Of a DNA stretch of 64,000 bases, positions 11,347 to 23,544 are shown piece by piece. The DNA lies in assembly GCA_029851415.1 (NCBI GenBank), contig CM056744.1:63482172-63546171 (forward strand), read 5' to 3'. The position numbers and the translations under genes were made by a program. Below the pieces are notes generated by a model that saw only the letters and a list, made by a program, of their open reading frames with translations, had not been told where the DNA came from and made no database searches. Position 1 is the first letter of the stretch; every line of letters begins with the position of its first letter. Origin of the DNA: Eretmocerus hayati. Taxonomy: Eukaryota; Arthropoda; Insecta; Hymenoptera; Aphelinidae.

Positions 11347-11522
11347 AGTGTTTGAATAAAAAAATACTTTCAACCCAAAATTTCCATTTTTACACGTTTT
11401 TGGAAAAATCCCAGTATTTGGGAAAATATATTCTTTTTCGTCCCAGATTTTAATATATATATATACACACTGGGGGGGGGGGCAAACCCCCCTGCTCGCT
11501 CCGCTCGCCAACCCCCCATTTA
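11347..11522. other. AT-rich flank ending in GC-rich hairpin
   Basis: Contains a poly-G run followed by CAAACCCCCC, then GCTCGCTCCGCTCGCC, then CCCCCC (about 11470-11518). The G/C runs can pair as a hairpin. It abuts the left end of the foldback structure FB-A. Confidence 0.5.
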
Positions 11523-12989
11523 CATTCAATTTTATCTTAGATGGATTCCATTTGAAAACGACACATGAAAAATAGTGATGTCTCGGATCGATTTTCCGTG
11601 GTTTTGATTCGATTCTGTAGTCCAAAATATGAAGTTTCCACCCACTGGGAGGTCCCAAAAAAATTTCGGCTCCGCCTGCGGAGCTATTTCTGTTTCGCTT
11701 TTCGATCCCACTACAGCATCAAAATCATGATCTTTTTTTACAAAATTGAATATATCTCGAGTTTGGCTCAAGATAATGCAACGCGGTTTACGCCATTCGA
11801 AAGATCTCGGAAAAGACCTATCAAAAAAGACCTTGAAAATTTTTCTAGCCTTTTCAGGCCCTGATCAGGTAAAATCCGAAAGAATCAGGCTAACCTGATT
11901 ATCTCAGAGAGCATTTTTTTTTTAATTTTCCAAAAATATGATTTCTCATGCAAAATTGCACGATCTTTGCGATGGAATTGGTCCAAATTTGTTTTTTCAC
12001 GGTTTTGTGCGTTTTTGGGTCAATTTTCCAATTTCTCATTCTCCGACCAATCAGAAAACAGAGAACTCTGCGCATGCGCGTGGTTGACCGGATTTCAAAG
12101 TAGTCCCAATCGAAAGCTGAGAAAATTTCCTTCAGGATCACTTGTTGCAAAACTCCATTTGATTGACTGGAACTAAAGCTACACGATTCTTTAGACATCA
12201 AGATTATTAACACCACTGACAGCATGAAGGCAAGAGAAGGTCTCAAGGCTCTGGTTCACGATAGATAAGGTTATCTCGCTCTGGTCATCCTTCTTTTGTG
12301 ATGAAGGTGCCGTAGAAACTGACTGGAGACATGTAATTGACTTTTGCAAGGGGTCATTGTGAAGGAAAGGAGGATGCACACTTTGTATGGGAAAACGGCC
12401 CATGAGCGGTAACCTCTAATTCTTTTTGCATCGTGTAGAGCGGGCCGCTGGCAAAAACGAGGGCTTGTTTTGGGAGGTGTCACTACTGGGGAACTTTTTA
12501 AAACCAGGGAAATGCTTAGGGGGTAACTTTTTTCGCAGAACCGACCTAGCTGATGCAAAAACGTCGAAACAGAACAAAGGCGTGACCCAATCATAACGAA
12601 TGAGGGCTCGATCGATTCGTCTTGATGAGGAAATTCGTGTCCAGATGGATTGATACCAGCGCAAGGGAAGTCATGGACATTGAGAGTGTTTGTATCGACT
12701 TTGGGAAGAAAGAACCCCTAAGATTCCAGACCTATTCATCGGTAGAACTCAGACTTGCACGATTGGATCTGGATTTTCTTGGTTGCATTTTGTAGATATG
12801 ATCCGGCCACGAGGTTATGACCTACTTGGAGACTAGCGCTGGTCTTGGAGGGGGACAGATGGCCGGAAAACCATTCCCAGTAGTAATATACAAATTTAGT
12901 CAGACACAGATGAACCGAGGGATGATAGGTGGGATCCCGAGAGTTTGCACGACGCGATTGCGACGGGGGCGTGCTCATTTTGTAGCTCC

Positions 12990-15900
12990 ACAACAGTAGC
13001 AAGTATATATATCCTGGGGATATCAGCGCTGAGTTGCCAACGAGAGGTGGATCTCGGAATGTAAGTAACCTTGCAAAACCACCCCTATTGATATTTAAAC
13101 TTTTTCCCAGATATACAACGAATGCACGATCGGATCTCGGATTTTATGGGACCAGTTTGTAGATATCGATGAGGCGGCCTATGGACCAGGCGGGATATCA
13201 GCGAAGGAAGCAGAGTCAGCGGGAGGAGGGAAATATGGCTCCCAGTAGTAACAGACGAGATGGGTCAGACATACGACCTGGGGAGCGTATTTGAGATTAC
13301 GAGAGTTTGCACGATGCGATTGAGACGGGCGAGAAGTCATTTTGAAGGTCGATAACTGTAGCAAGTGTGGGTATTCTCGGAATATCAGCGCTGAGTCACC
13401 GAGGTGATGTATCTCTCAGGATGTATGTGATAGCGGAACAACCCCTATCCAGATTTCGACATTTCCCTCGTATTGAACGAATGCACGATCGTATCTCGTA
13501 CTTCATGGGGCCAGTTTATAGATATCCATGAGGCGGAGCCTATGGACCAGGCGGAATATCAGCGCAGGGAGCAGATTCAGCGGGAGGGGGAATATACGGC
13601 TCCCAGTAGTGACCGACGAGATGGGTCAGACATACGACCTGGGGAGCGTATTTGAGATTACGAGAGTTTGCACGATGCGATTGAGACGGGCGAGAAGTCA
13701 TTTTGAAGGTCGATAACTGTAGCAAGTGTGGGTATTCTCGGAATATCAGCGCTGAGTCACCGAGGTGATGTATCTCTCAGGATGTATGTGATAGCGGAAC
13801 AACCCCTATCCAGATTTCGACATTTCCCTCGTATTGAACGAATGCACGATCGTATCTCGTACTTCATGGGGCCAGTTTATAGATATCCATGAGGCGGAGC
13901 CTATGGACCAGGCGGAATATCAGCGCAGGGAGCAGATTCAGCGGGAGGGGGAATATACGGCTCCCAGTAGTGACCGACGAGATGGGTCAGACATACGACC
14001 TGGGGAGCGTATCTCAGCTTACGAGAGATTGCAAGATGCGATTGAGACGGGCGAGAGGGCATTTTGAAGCTCGACAATTGTAGCAAGTGTGGGTATTCTC
14101 GGAATATGAGCGCTGAGTTGCCAACGAGAGCTGCATCTCGCAATGTGAGTGACCTTGAAAATCCATCCCTACTAATAATCCGATGAGATGTAGAGATCGA
14201 TGGGGCGCAGCCTATGGACCAGGCGGGATATCAGCGCAGGGAGCAGATTTAGCGGGAGGAGAGAAATACGCCTCCCAGTAGTAACATACGAGATGGGTCA
14301 GACATCCGACCTAGGGAGAGTATTCGAGATTACGAGAGTTTGCACGATGCGATTGAGACGGGCGAGAGGTCATTTTCAAGCTCCACAATTGTAGCAAAAG
14401 TGGGTATTCTCGGAATATGAGCGCTGAGTTGCCAACGAGAGGTGCATCTCGGAATGTGAGTGACCTCCAAAAACCACCCCTACTAATTTTCCGATATTTT
14501 CCCAGATATACAACGAATGCACGATCAGATCCCGCATTTTATGGGACGAGTTTGGAGATATCGATGAGGCGAAGCCTATAGACCAGGCAGGATATGAGCG
14601 CAGGCAGGAGTTCTTCTAGGGGGGGGGGGAATTCAGTTCTCAGTAGTAAGAGACGAGATGGGTCAGACATACGACCTGGGGCGCGTATTCCAGATTACGA
14701 GAGTTTGCACGATGCGATTGAGACAGGCGAGGGATCATTCTGAGGCTCGGTAACTGTAGCAAGTGTGGGTATTCTCGGACTATCAGTGCTGTGTCACCGA
14801 GGTGATATATCTCTCAAGATGTATGTGATAGCGGAACCACCCCGATCCAGATTTCGACATTTCCCTCGTATTGAACGAATGCACGATCGTATCTCGGACG
14901 TCATGGGGCAAGTTTATAGATATCCATGAGGCCCCGGCCTATGGACCAGGCGAGATATCAGCGCAGGAAGCAGATTCAGCGGGGGGAGGGGTATACGGCT
15001 CCCAGAAGTAACTGACGAGATGGGACAGACATAAGACCTGGGGAGCGTATCTCAGATTACGAAAGATTGCACGATGCGATTGAGACGGGCGAGAGGTCAT
15101 TTTGGAGCTCGACAACTGTAGCATATGTGGGCATTCTTGGAATATCAGCACTGAGTTGCGAACGAGAGCTGCATCTCGGAAGATGAGTGACCTTGTGAAA
15201 ACACCCCTACTGATATTCCGTTATTTTTCCAGATATACAATGAATGCACGATCAGATCTCGGATTCCATGGGACGAGTTTGTAGATATTGATGAGGCGGA
15301 GCCTATAGACCAGGCGGGATATGAGCGCAGGCAGGAGATCCGGCGAGAAGGGGGAAATATGGTTCTCAGTAGTAAGAGATGAGATGGGTCAGACATACGA
15401 CCTGGGGAGCGTATTTCAGATTACGAGAGTTTGTACGATGCGATTGAGACGGGCGAGAGGTCATTCCGGAGCTCGACAACTGTAGCGATTGTGGGTATTT
15501 TCGGAATAGCAGCGCTGAGTTGCCAACGAGAGGTGCATCTCGGAATGTGAGTGACCTTCAAAAACCACCCCTACTGATATCCCGATATTTTCCCAAATAT
15601 ACAACGAATGCACGATCAGATCCCGGTTTGCATGGGACGAGTTTGTAGATATTGATGAGGCGGAGCCTATGGACCAGGCGAGATATCAGCGCAAGCAGGA
15701 GATTCGTCGAGAGGGGGAAAATATGGTTCTCAGTAGTATCAGACAAGATGGGTCAGACATACGACCTGGGGAGCGTATTTTAGATTACGAGAGTTTGTAC
15801 GATGCGATTGAGACGGGCGAGAGGTCATTTTGAAGCTCGACAACTGTAGCAAATTGGGTATTTCCGGAATATCAGCGCTGAGTTGCCAACGAGAGGTGCA

Positions 15901-17490
15901 TCTCGGAATGTGAGTGACTTCCAAAAACCACCCCTACTAATTTTCCGATATTTTCCCAGATATACAACGAATGCACGATCGGATCCCGCATTTTATGGGA
16001 CGAGTTTGCAGATATCGATGAGGCGGAGCCTATAGATCAGGCAGGATATGAGCGCAGGCAGGAGGTCCGGCTAGGGGCGTGGGGAATTTGGTTCTCAGTA
16101 GTAAGAGACGAGATGGGTCAGACATACGACCTGGGGCTCGTATTCCAGATTACGAGAGTTTGCACGATGCGATTGAGACGGGCAAGAGCTCACTTCGAGG
16201 CTCGACAACAGTAACAAGTGTGGGTATTCTCGGAATATCAGCGCTGAGTTGCCAACGAAAGGTGTATCTCGGAATGTGAGTGACCTTGGAGAACCTTCCC
16301 TCCGTATATTCCGATACTTCCCCAGATATACAACAAATGCACGATTGGATCTCGGATTCCATGGACCTAGTTTGTAGATATCGATGAGGCGGAGCCTATA
16401 GACCAGGCGGGATATGAGCGCAGGCAGGAGGTCCGGCTAGTGGGGGGTGGGGGGGAATTTGGTTCTCAGTAGTAAGAGACGAGATGGGTCACACATACGA
16501 CCTGGGGCGCGTTTTCCAGATTACGAAAGTTTGCACGATGCGATTGAGACGGGCAAGAGCTCGTTTTGAAGCTCGACAACTGTAGCAAGTGTGGGTATTC
16601 TCGGAATATCAGCGCTGAGTTGCCAACGAGAGCTGCATCTCGCAATGTGAATGACCTTGAAAATCCACCCCTACTAATAATCCGACATTTTCCCAGATAT
16701 CCAACGAATGCACGATTGGATTCCGGATTTTATGGGACCAGTTTGTCGAGATCGATGTGGCGCAGTCTATAGACCAGGCGGGATATCAGCGCAGAGAGCA
16801 GATTTGGCGGGAGGAGAGTAAAACGCCCCCCAGTAGTAACATACAAGATGGGTCAGACATCCGACCTGGGGAGAGTATTTGAGATTACGAAAGTTTGCAC
16901 GATGCAATTGAGACAGGCGAGGGGTCATTCTGAGGCTCGGTAACTGTAGCAAGTGTGGGTATTCTCGGAATATCAGTGCTGTGTCACCGAGGTGATGTAT
17001 CTCTCAGGATGTATGTGATAGCGGTACCACCCCTTTCCAGATTTCGACATTTCCCTCGTATTGAACGAATGCACGATCGTATCTCGGACTTCATGGGGCC
17101 AGTTCATAGATATCCATGAGGTGGAGCCTATGGACCAGGCGGAATATCAGCGCAGGAGGCAGATTCAGCGGGAGGAGGAATATATGGCTCCCAGTAGTAA
17201 CCGACGAGATGGGTCAGACATACGACCTGGGCCGCGTATTCCAGATTACGAGAGTTTGTACGATGCGATTGAGACGGGCGAGACGTTATTCCGAAGCTCG
17301 ACAACTGTAGCAAGTGTGGATATTTTCGGGATATCAGCGCTGAGTTGCCAACGAGAGGTGCATCTCGGAATGTGAGTGACCTTGAAAAACCACCCCTACT
17401 AATATTCCGATATTTCCCCAAATATTCAACGAATCCACGATCGGATCTCGGATTCCATGGGACGAGTTCGTAGATATCGATGAGGCGGAG
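12990..17490 (+). repeat. FB-A left array of ~364-bp units
   Basis: Units recur with start marker ACGAATGCACGAT at about 13119, 13477, 13838, 14512, 14875, 15238, 15600, 15966, 16332, 16704, 17067 and an altered form near 17428. Every unit carries GGCGGGATATCAGCGCAGG-like, ACGAGATGGGTCAGACATAC-like and GAGTTTGCACGATGCGATTG-like blocks, then GAATATCAGCGCTGAGTTGC. Two subtypes exist, one ending GGAATGTGAGTGACC and one ending GGATGTATGTGATAGCGG. A degenerate first unit lies at about 12740-13050. Short frames of up to 104 codons are open in single units (for example 17061-17375) but most copies are broken, and the opposite strand is equally open, so I do not call them genes. Confidence 0.85.
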
Positions 17491-17554
17491 TCAATGGAAC
17501 CATCCGATTATTAGCGCGGGGCGGAGATCCGATAGTTGCAGGAAAAACCCCACT

Positions 17555-20210
17555 CCATCGGAATCTACGAACTGGTCCCATGGAATCCGAGATCCGATCG
17601 TGCATTCGTTGAATGAGAAAAGAAATGTCGAAATCTGAGTAGAAGTAGTTTCTTGAGCACATATTTTCCAAGACAAACATCACTCTGGTGACTCAGAGCC
17701 GCAATTCCGAGCATATGCATATTTGCTACAGTTGTTCAGCTACAGGATGAGCTTTCATCCGTCGGAATCGCATGATGCAAACTCCTGGAATACCAATCAC
17801 TATTCCCAGTTCGTATATCTGACCAATCTCATCTGCTATCAATAACGGACATATCTTCCATCTCTAGCCGAAACTTCGCCCCGCGCTGATATCTTGGTGG
17901 CTCCCCACGCTCGGCCTCATCAAAATCTACAGAGTGGTCCAAAATCATCCGAGATCCGATCGTGCATCCGTTCAATACAAGAGAGAACGGCGAGAAGCCG
18001 ATGAGGGTAGTATTTCGAGGTCACTCACATACCGAACAAAACCTACCGTTGGCAACTCAGCGCTGATATTGTGAGAATACTCACACTCTCTACTGTTATG
18101 AAAATACACAATGAGCATGCCCCCGTCGTAATCGCATCGTGCGATTCCTTGTAATCTCAGATACTCTCCCCAGGTCCATATAACTGACTCAAGTCGTCTG
18201 CTATTACTGGAAGCCATGTTTCCTTTCACCGGTCGGATCTCTGCCCCCGCTGATATCCCGGATACGATCATGCATTCGTTTAACACGAGGAAAATGTCGG
18301 AATCTGAATAGGGGTTGTTCCGCTATCACATACATCCTGAGAGATACATCACCTCGGTGACTCAGCGCTGATTTTCCGAGAATACCCACACTTGCTACAT
18401 TTGTCGAGCTTCAATGTGAGCTCTTGCCCATCTCGATCGCATCGTGCAAACTCTCGTAATTTCAAATACTCTCCCCAGTTCGTATGTCTGACCCATCTCG
18501 TCTGTGACTACTGGGAGGCGTATTTCCCTCCTCCCGCTGAATCTGCTTCCTGCGCTGATATCCCGCCTGGTCCATAGGCTGCGCCTCATCGATCTCTACA
18601 AACTGGTCCCATGAAATCCGAAATCCAATCGTGATTTCTTTTCATATCTGGGAAAATGTCGGATTATCAATAGGGGTGGTTTTTCAAGGTCACTCACATT
18701 GCGAGATGCAGCTCTCGTTGGCAACTCAGTGATGATATTCCGAGAATGCCCACACTTGCTACAGCTGTCGAACTTCAAAGTGAGCTCTTGCCCATCTTGA
18801 TTGCATCGTGCAAACTCTCGTCATCTCAAATACTCTCCCCAGGTCGGATGTCTGACCCATCTCGTCTGTCACTACTGGGCGCCATATTTTCCCCCTCCCG
18901 CCGGATCTCCTTCCTGCGCTGATATCCCGCCTGGTCCATAGGCTCCGCCTCATCGATATTCACGAACTGGTCCCATAGAATCCGAAATCCAATCGTGCAT
19001 TCGTTGTATATCTGGGAAAATATCGGAATATCAGTAGGGGTGGTTTTTGAAGGTCACTCACATTCCGAGATGCACCTCTCGTTGGCAACTCAGCGCTGCT
19101 ATTCCGAAAATACCCACACTTGCTACAGTTACCGAGTTTCAAAATGACCCCTCGCCCGTCTCAATCGCATCGTGCAAACTCTCGTAATCTTAAATACGCT
19201 CCCCAGGTCGTATGTCTGACCCATCTCGTCTTTTACTACTGGGAGCCATATTTCCCTCCTCCCGCTGAATCTGCTTCCTGCGCTGATATCCCGCCTGGTC
19301 CATAGGCTTCGCCTCATCGATATCTACAAACTGGTCCCATAAAATCTCAGATCCGATCGTGCATTCGTTGTATATCTGGGAAAATATCGGAATATTCGTA
19401 GGGGTGGTTTTTCAGGTCACTCACATTGCGAGATGCAGCTCTCGTTGGCAACTCAGCGCTGATATTCCGAGAATACCCACACTCGCTACAGCTGTCGAGC
19501 TTCAAAGTGAGCTCTTGCCCATCTCAATCGCATCGTGCAAACTCTCGTCATCTCAAATACTCTCCCCAGGTCGTATGTCTGACCCATCTCGTCTGTTACT
19601 ACTGGGCGCCATATTTTCCCCCTCCCGCCGGATCTCCTTCCTGCGCTGATATCCCGCCTGGTCCATAGGCTCCGCCTCATCGATATTCACGAACTGGTCC
19701 CATAGAATCCGAAATTCAATCGTGCATTCGTTGTATATCTGGGAAAATATCGGAATATCAGTAGGGGTGGTTTTTGAAGGTCACTCACATTCCGAGATGC
19801 ACCTCTCGTTGGCAACTCAGCGCTGCTATTCCGAAAATACCCACACTTGCTACAGTTACCGAGTTTCAAAATGACCCCTCGCCCGTCTCAATCGCATCGT
19901 GCAAACTCTCGTAATCTTAAATACGCTCCCCAGGTCGTATGTCTGACCCATCTCGTCTTTTACTACTGGGAGCCATATTTCCCTCCTCCCGCTGAATCTG
20001 CTTCCTGCGCTGATATCCCGCCTGGTCCATAGGCTTCGCCTCATCGATATCTACAAACTGGTCCCATAAAATCTCAGATCCGATCGTGCATTCGTTGTAT
20101 ATCTGGGAAAATGTCGAAATATCAATAGGGGTGGTTTTGCAAGGTCACTTACATTCCGAGATCCACCTCTCGTTGGCAACTCAGCGCTGATATCCCCAGG
20201 ATATATATAC
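17555..20210 (-). repeat. FB-A right array, inverted ~364-bp units
   Basis: The same unit as in the left array, in reverse complement, with marker ATCGTGCATTCGTT at about 17597, 17960, 18267, 18990, 19354, 19717 and 20084. The block 18757 to about 19383 is nearly identical to 19484 to about 20110, offset 727 bp, indicating a recent two-unit duplication. The array has fewer units than its partner, so the two arms have changed length independently. Confidence 0.85.
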
Positions 20211-21438
20211 TTGCTACTGTTGTCGAGCTACAAAATGAGCACGCCCCCGTCGCAATCGCGTCGTGCAAACTCTCAGGATCCCACCTATCATCCCTTGGTT
20301 CATCTGTGTCTGACTAAACTCGTATATTACTACTGGGAATGGTTTTCCGGCCATCTGTCCCCCTCGAAGACCAGCGCTGGTCTCCGAGTAGGTCTTAACC
20401 TCGTGGCCGGATCATATCTACAAAATGCAACTAAGAAAATCCAGATCCCATCGTGCAAGTCTGAGTTCTACCGATGAATAGGTGTGGAATCTTAGGGGTT
20501 GTTTTTTTCCAAAGTCGATACAAACACTCTCCACGTCCATGACTCTCATCGCGCTGGTATCAATCCATCTGCACACGAAGCTCCTCATCAAGACAAATCG
20601 ATCGAGCCCTCATTCGTTATGATTGGATCGTGCATTTGTTCAGTTTCGACGTTTTTGCATCAGCTAGGTCCGTTCTGCGGAAAACTCCCCCCTAAGCATT
20701 TTCCTGCTTTTAAAAAGTTCCCCAGTAGTGAACTCTCCCAAAACAAGCCCTCGTTATTGCCAGCGGCCCGCTCTACACGATGCAAAAAGAATTAGAGGTT
20801 ACCGCTCATGGGCCATTTTCCCATACAAAGTGTGCATCTTCCTTCCCTCAGCTTTCGATTGAAACTACTTTGGAATCCGGTGAACTACGTGCATGCGAAG
20901 AAATCTCTGTTTTCTTATAGGTCGGAGGATGAAAAATCGGAAAATTGACCAGAAAACGCATGAAATCGTGAAAAAAACAACTTCAGACTAGTTCCATCGC
21001 AGAGATCGTGCAACTTTGCATGAGAAATCTTGAAAAATTAAAAAAATAGCTTTTCGAGATAATCAGGTTAGCCTGATTTTTCCGGGGCTTGCCTGATCAG
21101 GGCCTGAAAAGGCTGAACAAAAATTTTCAAGATCATTTTTGATAGGTTTTTTCAAGATCTTCCGAATGGCGTGAACCGTGTTGCATTAACTTGAGCCAAA
21201 CTTGAAATATATTCAATTTCGTAAATAGAGATCATAATTTTGATGCTGTAGTGGAATCGAAAAGCGAAACAGAAACAGCTGCGCAGGCGACTCCGAAATT
21301 GTTTCGGGACCTCGCAGTCGGTGAAAACTTCATATTCTGGTTTATAGAATCGAATCAAAACTATGAGAAACCGATCCGAGACATCACTATTTTCCAAGTG
21401 TCGTTTTTAATGGAATCTATTCTTAATAAAATTGAATG

Positions 21439-22152
21439 AACCAACTATAAAACCCATAACTGTGAATGCTTCCAGCGCATCCCTAGAAGGCATTCTACTG
21501 TCCATATCAATTCCGAAGAGATCGGTTAAGGGGTTGATGTGAATGCGTTGAACAGAAAAGACACACCGACAATCGACACACGTCTCAATAGCGACGTCGA
21601 TTCTCCATTCTGAAAATCTACACTAACACAGATACAGGTTCCACGATTTTCTTCCTCGCCGTGGGGGCTTTCGATTGTAGACAAAATTTTTCGCTCAATT
21701 ATAATTGGAGGTAAAAAAGATGATCATCTTTCATGATTATTCATGTAGGTGGTTGGTTATTTATGAAAGTAGTCGATAATTTGATGTATGTGTTTTCCTG
21801 CGTTCACGCGTTCTCCTCAGCCCTTCAGTCGATTCTTCTGAAAACCATGTGTGTTGTAGATGATCACCCAAGAACATCCTGAAGGAATTTACAGCTTCAT
21901 CGATCAATTTTTTTCTGAATGATGCGTCCGAAATGAAAGAATATGCCATTTTGGAGAAAAGTTTACAATTCCCGAAGAATATGTTCTAAAGATAGTTCCT
22001 AGAGGAATCCAGAGTAACGTGATGTAATATTTATCCTCGACAGAATCGATCAATTGGTTGATACGGAATTGCGTATTGATGAATAAAACATGATTGGCAC
22101 GCGATTTTCCGTTGATTGATGTAGAATGTATGTTTCAAACCACGGGAATGGA
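21439..22152. other. No gene recognised; start of degenerate repeated module
   Basis: AT-rich. The stretch 21780-22100 resembles 23190-23470 in order (AGTCGATTCTTCTGAAAACC with AATCCTCCGATCGATCTCTC; GGAATCCAGAGTAACGTGATG with AAATTCAGAGTAGGGTAATGG; then a GGTTGAT...GATGAATA block), giving an offset of about 1.4 kb. Confidence 0.45.
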
Positions 22153-22560
22153 TGAATATGGATCATCCATATGAATCAGGTCACGGAGAATCACCGAATG
22201 ATGTTAGTTATGGTGATGCAAACTTTGGTAAGAAAATTGTGGATGAAAATATTTGTGAATAAAATTGTGAGGTTCTCGAAGATATTGACTTTTCCACATC
22301 ACAAAACTCAAATATCGGAAGTTATCTACAGGATTGAACTGCGAATCCCATTTCAGAACATCATCGGGTGGTCATCTACCCAACAGATGAATTCTATAAA
22401 GATCAATTGAAGGGTTGGGGAGAACTTATGGATGGCAGAGAACAATATACACACAAACAAGGACAAAGACCGCGAGAGATGGATTTCTAGTGGGCTGGGA
22501 ATAATCTTGAAGGAAGGAAGGTGACCTACAATCAAGAGATATTGGCAAGGAGAACAGGAT
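22153..22560 (+). pseudogene. Decayed coding sequence of unknown family
   Basis: From ATG at 22153 one frame reads with protein-like composition through MNMDHPYESGHGESPNDVS, then VIYPTDEFYKDQLKGWGELM and KVTYNQEILARRTG. It is interrupted by four in-frame stops (after ICE, LQD, EMDF and RRTG). The lack of frameshift and the polar, mixed composition suggest a once-coding exon or element gene. I do not recognise the family. Fragments with similar nucleotide texture recur near 25300-25450 and 26510-26740, so it may be part of the local repeated module. Confidence 0.4.
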
Positions 22561-23544
22561 GATGGATATCGACTCTGTGTGGACGACGATTTTTATGATA
22601 TACATTTAATTTGAATTAGAAGATCCGAGAAAAATGTCTCGTCACGAGTACAACTCTTCCTATCTGAGAAAGGGAAAAGTAGAACTCCTCTGTCAATGCT
22701 CATAGGTAACAGAATAGAATTGCATTTCAGCTGGTAATTGTAGTAGGAGATCGTTGGTGTGTATACAAGTCTGTAAGTTCTTTTTTGAGTGTGGGTATAG
22801 AATATGTACGAGAATATTGAGAGGAATATCTCGTCAGATGAATTTTTCACCGTCAAAATTCTCAGAGAGAGAGCAATTTGGTTTTCACCATATTGTTCCT
22901 CTCAAGGAAATCTTCAGACCGTAGATGACACCTTCTACTCGAAGATAGTCAATGTTCAAGAAGAATGATGACTGGCAAAGGAATATATGAGAGTATAATC
23001 TGGAAATTTCATTCTCAGAAGAATTTTTTATCCTCAGAATATAAAGAGAGAGGTTCCGACCATTTCGTTCTCGACGTCGAGATCTTTCAATTCTGGGTTA
23101 AATTTTTTTGTAGGTATCCTGTGGTTACGGAACATATGATTCGCAGAGGAATTCAATGTTTTGACATGTACGTTGTTCTTCCTTTGGTTCACGAGTTCTA
23201 GTCAATCCTCCGATCGATCTCTCTGAAATGTTCATGAGTGATCGATCATCACGTCGAGGTGTGCTGGGAGGGTTCAAAGATGATTCTATTATAAAGTTTT
23301 CGACATATGCGTCTTTGAAAACAAAAATGTCAGAAGTCCCCAAAATTTGATTCAATTTTTGGGAAATTCGTCCTAGAATGAGTTCCTGGGAAAATTCAGA
23401 GTAGGGTAATGGAATGTTGATATTGGCATGATAGACTGGTTGATTGATGAATAGTTTCGTGAAAATGTACGGAATATATAGAGATGTGATTTTATCGCAG
23501 GTGATCGAAGTCGATTTCGAATAACTGAATCTATCGGTTTATCC
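22561..23544. other. Second copy of degenerate ~1.4-kb module; no intact gene
   Basis: A short plus-strand frame at 22965-23201 has no recognisable domain. The segment 23190-23470 is the counterpart of 21780-22100. Confidence 0.4.

Larger units (their letters stand above)
11523..21438. mobile_element. FB-A: 9.9-kb foldback structure with inverted tandem arrays
   Basis: Left end CATTCAATTTTAT (11523) is mirrored by ATAAAATTGAATG (to 21438). The outer arms (11523 to about 12990; about 20210 to 21438) are reverse-complementary over more than 1 kb: GATGTCTCGGATCG mirrors CGATCCGAGACATC, TTTTTGCATCGTGTAGAGCG mirrors CGCTCTACACGATGCAAAAA. The left arm has about 240 bp (12125-12365) absent from the right. 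Inside lie two opposed arrays of a ~364-bp unit, about 12-13 units on the left and 8-9 on the right, meeting around a short asymmetric spacer near 17490-17555. No transposase, RT or integrase was recognised. A target duplication is not evident (flanks CCCCCATTTA and AACCAACTAT). The layout resembles Foldback/Galileo-type elements, but no family link is claimed. Confidence 0.75.

Noticed and set aside
17061..17375. 104-codon frame in an FB-A unit as a gene
   Set aside because: Most of the other units are broken, the opposite strand is equally open, and the exon model fails the frame test.
12990..20210. CRISPR array
   Set aside because: Units are ~364 bp with no short-repeat and unique-spacer structure, inverted around a dyad, in a eukaryotic context.
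11523..21438. FB-A as a Polinton/Maverick
   Set aside because: No capsid, integrase or polymerase inside; the PolB relic lies outside at 3.4-6.0 kb and the ends do not match.
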